64,000 nt of DNA from CAYNZV01 sp965217095 (GTDB lineage Bacteria; Latescibacterota; UBA2968; UBA8231), in the NCBI GenBank assembly GCA_965217095.1, contig OZ244235.1:2356001-2420000 (forward strand), written 5' to 3'. Position 1 is the stretch's first letter. The number at the start of each line of letters is the position of its first letter. The notes under the pieces were generated by a model. That model was not told the origin of the DNA and did not search any database. It was given only the letters and a program-made list of their open reading frames with translations. Shown here piece after piece: positions 63,337 to 64,000 of the stretch. A program made the translations under genes and the position numbers.

Positions 63337-64000
63337 TCAGACGTCCAAGAGAAACAGGGCTTCCGGGCTCAAACGTTCCTTGGTGGCTGGCCTGAGGAAC
63401 TTCCTTTGATCCGTCTGTTGCGGCCAATCACGCCGCACGAACGCCATATGCATGGCGCCTCGCATCTGTTGACTGCGGTTTAACGTACCGCTGTGCCATG
63501 TGTGTGAATTGAACACAACGACGGTGCCGGCGGGTGCTGTCACCAGCACTTCGTCCGGTACCGATTGCGTGGGATCGTCCACAACATCTGTGGGCGCCTG
63601 GGCTCGCAGATGCGAACCGGGCACCACGCGCGTCGCGCCATTCTCAGCAGTAAAGTCGCTCAGCAACCAAATGGAGTTGCAGACGTAGAACTGCTTCGCC
63701 TTCAGCTTCTCCCAGTCCTCCGGATCGTTCGACCCCCAATCCATATGCAGCGCCTGCACACCCTTGCCCGGGAGCGCGAAGCGCGCGTTCAAAGAATGGA
63801 CTCTAAATCCGGACGATAGCACTCTGTTGACTCCAGCCAGGATGCGCGGATGGGTGAAACAGAGATCGAACATAGGATCCTTGTTGATCAGGTTGCTGAG
63901 ACGGATGGTGCCCTCTTCCTGGTGCACCTCCGATCCCGCCGCCTCCCCTTCTAGAGCAGCCAGCTCGTGCAGACGCGCCGTGAAGTCGTCGATCTGTGCT
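63337..64000 (-). CDS. PhyH-family dioxygenase, start beyond window
   Basis: The frame is open through the right edge (…QIDDFTARLHELAALEGE… directly upstream of SEVHQEEGTIRLSNL), so the N-terminus lies outside. Visible domain: HPRILAGVNRVLSSGFRVHS, ALHMDWGSNDPED (HxD), NGATRVVPGSHLRAQA, and VVFNSHTWHSGTLNRSQQMR (distal His and Arg). Third PhyH protein of the island and the most similar to eukaryotic-type PhyH in its VVPGSH/TWHSG motifs. Confidence 0.88.
   Translation of the reverse strand, partial: AQIDDFTARLHELAALEGEAAGSEVHQEEGTIRLSNLINKDPMFDLCFTHPRILAGVNRVLSSGFRVHSLNARFALPGKGVQALHMDWGSNDPEDWEKLKAKQFYVCNSIWLLSDFTAENGATRVVPGSHLRAQAPTDVVDDPTQSVPDEVLVTAPAGTVVVFNSHTWHSGTLNRSQQMRGAMHMAFVRRDWPQQTDQRKFLRPATKERLSPEALFLLDV

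Noticed and set aside
1..64000. rRNA, tRNA and CRISPR arrays
   Set aside because: No regularly spaced repeats and no recognisable rRNA or tRNA sequence were seen on either strand by reading; a covariance-model scan could still find a tRNA.

Overview
The window looks like chromosomal DNA of a Gram-negative bacterium. It encodes an outer-membrane porin, a second outer-membrane barrel, a periplasmic DsbA-like protein, PilZ and HDOD signalling proteins and a FapA-type protein. The genus cannot be read from the sequence. The mix of phytanoyl-CoA-dioxygenase-like (PhyH) genes, beta-propeller glycoside-hydrolase-like genes and a luciferase-like monooxygenase resembles uncultured marine or sponge-associated heterotrophs (Poribacteria- or Latescibacteria-like genomes). 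That is inference only. No rRNA, tRNA or CRISPR array was recognised.

Layout. Positions 1-6 kb hold a DsbA-like tail, two DUF2568 membrane genes each carrying a small tandem duplication, a frameshifted YdjM-type membrane hydrolase, one propeller protein, a relic tail of aroA, a ketopantoate-reductase-family gene and a cupin. Positions 6.1-9.5 kb hold a porin / periplasmic binding protein / hybrid histidine kinase operon. Positions 9.8-14.1 kb hold two ankyrin-repeat genes, the second split by an IS1595-family element; the empty site can be rebuilt exactly. Positions 14.2-22 kb hold small-molecule enzymes (Nudix, M14 deacylase, SDR, GNAT, DHFR), two gene relics and a heterodimeric ABC exporter. 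Positions 22-33.5 kb hold an ASCH-like protein, an unknown protein, FxsA, HDOD, PilZ, a broken M81 peptidase, flavin reductase, aldehyde dehydrogenase, a FapA-like protein, and a PepSY/outer-membrane-barrel pair.

The most distinctive part is 33.5-64 kb. It contains three tandem copies of a ~725-residue GHL6-type glycoside-hydrolase-like protein, a divergent LLM flavin monooxygenase, four intact propeller proteins plus one internally deleted copy that share a C-terminal beta-sandwich, a sialidase-fold protein, a 2,3-diketo-gulonate reductase homologue and three PhyH dioxygenases. I read this as a catabolic island for an unusual oxidised sugar or sugar-conjugate. Most members lack signal peptides and no importer lies inside the window, so the substrate is probably handled in the cytoplasm. 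Housekeeping-type genes are embedded in it: an ABC-2/GntR/GIN-domain operon, a PolX-N-like plus SNF2-SWIM pair, RNase R and a CPA2 antiporter.

A caution on data quality: at least seven single-base losses, all assignable to homopolymer runs, break otherwise well-conserved reading frames (the YdjM-like gene, M81 twice, RNase R three times, the aroA relic). Many of the apparent pseudogenes may therefore be base-call errors rather than biology.
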